Positions 13,185 to 14,444 of a stretch of 14,444 nucleotides of DNA are shown in pieces. A program made the translations under genes and the position numbers. This stretch comes from Candidatus Curtissbacteria bacterium RIFCSPHIGHO2_12_FULL_41_17 (GTDB lineage: Bacteria; Patescibacteriota; Microgenomatia; Curtissbacterales; GWA2-41-24). The notes beneath the pieces were generated by a model, which searched no databases, was not told the origin of the DNA, and saw only the letters and a program-made list of their open reading frames with translations. The stretch lies in assembly GCA_001774945.1 (NCBI GenBank), contig MFBL01000050.1, forward strand, positions 1 to 14,444, given 5' to 3'. Positions within the stretch are counted from its first letter, which is position 1. Each line of letters opens with the position of its first letter.

Positions 13185-13259
13185 CCGTTAAAAATCGTCT
13201 TGAGTAGGCCAAGATAGAAAAAATTTATTTTTAAATTTTTTCGTGCAGATTTCTAACGG
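13185..13259. repeat. Nested inverted repeats next to the transposase gene
   Basis: The outer arms CCGTTAAAAATC (13185-13196) and GATTTCTAACGG (13248-13259) match at 11 of 12 positions when one is reversed. The second arm covers the transposase stop codon. Inside lies a perfect hairpin, GAAAAAATTTA (13217-13227) and TAAATTTTTTC (13232-13242), with a TTTT loop. The inner hairpin could terminate transcription from both sides. The outer arms may belong to the insertion-sequence end. Confidence 0.5.
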
Positions 13260-14338
13260 TTCTGTGCCAGGACATAGTATCCACTCCAAGGACCGAGTTT
13301 AACTGACGCTTTATCAAGCATAATAGGTATGGTAAACCTAATATCTTCATCGATGCCGGGCATCTGTTCTTTTAAGTGTTGGTATGGCGTCTTGTAACCA
13401 AGTGAGGAGTGTTCCCGGACATTATTGTAGTAGTAATTGTAAGCTAGAGCTTCATCTAGAAGATCACGTTCGCCACGAATCTTAAGGACTCTTGGTATGT
13501 AGAACTCATCGTCATCTGTTTTGTGCGACCGCTCAAGGTGGGCATTCTCCTCAGGATGACCTTTATGGTTCTGGATAAGCCTGCAGCCAAAACCGGATAT
13601 TAACTTGCGCAGCTCCGTTACCTTAAACCATGATTTACCGCCGAACTCTTCTCCATGGTCAACTGTAAAGATAATCTTTGCTGTAACTCCATGGCTTCTA
13701 AGGTAAGAGATAACCCAGAGATAGAACATTAGGCCATTGGTCCAGCTCTTCTCTCTGGAGTAGGCAATGAGCTTAAAGCGCGAGTTAACGTCAATAGCAT
13801 CCCACTGGTAGTTGGGAACTTCATAGGTATCCAGATGGATGATTTGGTTGGCAGTCAAGGCTTTGTGGTCGCGTATGAACTTAATATCCATTTGCACAAT
13901 CTCAAAAGGTCTGGCGCTGTACCAATCTACAAACTCACGTTTCTCTTGTTTTCTTCTGCCTTTAACCTTGTATGTAATTCGGCCCTTGTTCCTTCTTAAG
14001 ATATGTCTGATTGTGCCATAGGCAACAGTCAGGTTCTCGTACTTAGCAAGATAAATGGAGAGTCTTTTAGGACCAAGATGTGTCTTGTTCTTAACCTCAA
14101 GCACCTTGTCTTCAACTGTTGTGGAGGTTTGGAAGGGACAGGTCTTGGGAGCTTTTGACCTGTCGCAAAGATCACCCTCTTTCTCTTTGTTGATAATGTC
14201 ATAGACAACCGGCCTTTGAATACCAAAGGTTTGGGCACAATCGGCAATATTGTTGCCATTGGTTCTCAGGTACTCCAACACGGCTAGCCTGGCGGCTTGG
14301 GGGTTAACCTTTCTTAGAGCTTTGTAGTCAATCTTCAT
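13253..14338 (-). CDS. IS481-like DDE transposase
   Basis: Cut-and-paste or copy-out transposase with an integrase (rve) core. The N-terminal part (about residues 10-60 from this start) is a helix-turn-helix: AARLAVLEYLRTNGNNIADCAQTFGIQRPVVYDI. A second DNA-binding region includes HLGPKRLSIYLAKYENLTVAYGTIRHIL. The catalytic core shows Asp in FEIVQMDIKFI, Asp in IFTVDHGEEFGGK, and Glu in HPEENAHLERSHKTDDDEF; the C-terminus is the usual YNNVREHSSLGYKTPYQHL. ATG at 14338 is preferred over upstream in-frame ATG 14353 or TTG 14392. It has AAGGTGG seven bases upstream, one of the few real Shine-Dalgarno sequences in this window, and the choice gives 361 aa. The gene appears intact. Its ATG lies inside the end of another open frame. 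The ribosome-binding site sets it apart from its neighbours and fits recent transfer. Confidence 0.85.
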   Translation of the reverse strand: MKIDYKALRKVNPQAARLAVLEYLRTNGNNIADCAQTFGIQRPVVYDIINKEKEGDLCDRSKAPKTCPFQTSTTVEDKVLEVKNKTHLGPKRLSIYLAKYENLTVAYGTIRHILRRNKGRITYKVKGRRKQEKREFVDWYSARPFEIVQMDIKFIRDHKALTANQIIHLDTYEVPNYQWDAIDVNSRFKLIAYSREKSWTNGLMFYLWVISYLRSHGVTAKIIFTVDHGEEFGGKSWFKVTELRKLISGFGCRLIQNHKGHPEENAHLERSHKTDDDEFYIPRVLKIRGERDLLDEALAYNYYYNNVREHSSLGYKTPYQHLKEQMPGIDEDIRFTIPIMLDKASVKLGPWSGYYVLAQNR

Positions 14339-14444
14339 ACGGGTTCCACCTTTCATACTTCTTAAAATCAATCTTTTCCTTCTCAATGTCAAGAAGCTCT
14401 AGAACCCTTTGTATGTATTTGGAATAATCAAATCTTAAAAAGTG
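14328..14444 (-). CDS. C-terminal end of an unidentified protein overlapping the transposase start
   Basis: From the window edge the minus strand is open for 38 codons and ends in TGA at 14328-14330. It reads HFLRFDYSKYIQRVLELL and continues in a charged helical style to WNPYED. The composition (helical, balanced charge) looks like real protein. The end overlaps the transposase ATG by 11 bp, and the transposase ribosome-binding site lies within it, so the pair would be translationally coupled. It could be a second ORF of the element or the tail of a host gene. Its family cannot be identified from this piece. Confidence 0.45.
   Translation of the reverse strand, partial: HFLRFDYSKYIQRVLELLDIEKEKIDFKKYERWNPYED
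14346..14352 (-). promoter_or_regulatory. Shine-Dalgarno sequence deciding the transposase start
   Basis: AAGGTGG on the minus strand stands 7 nt before ATG 14338. It is noteworthy because no other gene in the window has a clear one, and it selects this ATG over the upstream in-frame starts. Confidence 0.55.

Larger units (their letters stand above)
13253..14444 (-). mobile_element. Insertion sequence (IS481-like), right part beyond window
   Basis: The intact transposase, plus inverted repeats near 13185-13259, mark a mobile element. The left end is probably within 13183-13260. The other end is not in the window, since coding sequence continues past 14444. No target-site duplication can be assigned. 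Confidence 0.5.

Noticed and set aside
13253..14392. Longer transposase start at TTG 14392 (379 aa)
   Set aside because: ATG 14338 has a clear Shine-Dalgarno sequence at correct spacing, and the added N-terminal residues overlap a better coding frame.

Overview
This is a low-GC, gene-dense bacterial chromosome window with 12 complete or near-complete protein genes, two genes cut by the window edges, and very short intergenic gaps. It looks like a streamlined candidate-phyla (Patescibacteria/CPR) genome, possibly Microgenomates-like. The evidence is short housekeeping enzymes that lack whole accessory domains (GluRS, AspRS, a short SecD), DUF3048 and DUF4446 membrane proteins, and almost no Shine-Dalgarno sequences. 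TGA is used as a stop (cca, secF and secD end in TGA), so genetic code 25 of Absconditabacteria/Gracilibacteria does not apply. The phylum is an inference from gene style, not a proven assignment.

Layout. Positions 1-1231 (-) hold gltX, cut at its 3' end. It diverges from an unknown membrane-anchored protein (1262-2296, +). A minus-strand block follows: recJ (4767-6395), aspS (3302-4657) and a D,D-carboxypeptidase (2390-3292), with aspS and dacA only 9 bp apart. recJ diverges from the CCA-adding enzyme gene cca (6459-7844, +). cca converges on a minus-strand operon of wHTH/nucleotidyltransferase-fold protein, secD, secF and msrB (11049 down to 7852); msrB carries an apparent one-base frameshift. 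Upstream lies a two-gene DUF4446-DUF3048 envelope operon (12699 down to 11099) with a recognisable promoter. Beyond it are a palindromic repeat, an orphan terminator, a small tail-anchored protein (12886-13182, +) and an IS481-like transposase (13253-14338, -). The transposase start overlaps the end of another open frame that runs off the window.

The genes serve translation (gltX, aspS, cca), DNA repair (recJ), protein export (secDF), wall maturation (dacA, perhaps DUF3048) and oxidised-methionine repair (msrB). There is no CRISPR array, tRNA, rRNA or recognisable defence system.

The observations most worth checking are: repeated extended -10 boxes placed 6-7 nt from start codons (leaderless mRNAs); a palindromic repeat family with one copy inserted in frame inside cca; internal deletions in two aminoacyl-tRNA synthetases, with AspRS residues suggesting a non-discriminating enzyme; the broken msrB; and the degenerate nucleotidyltransferase fused to a winged helix at the head of the sec operon.
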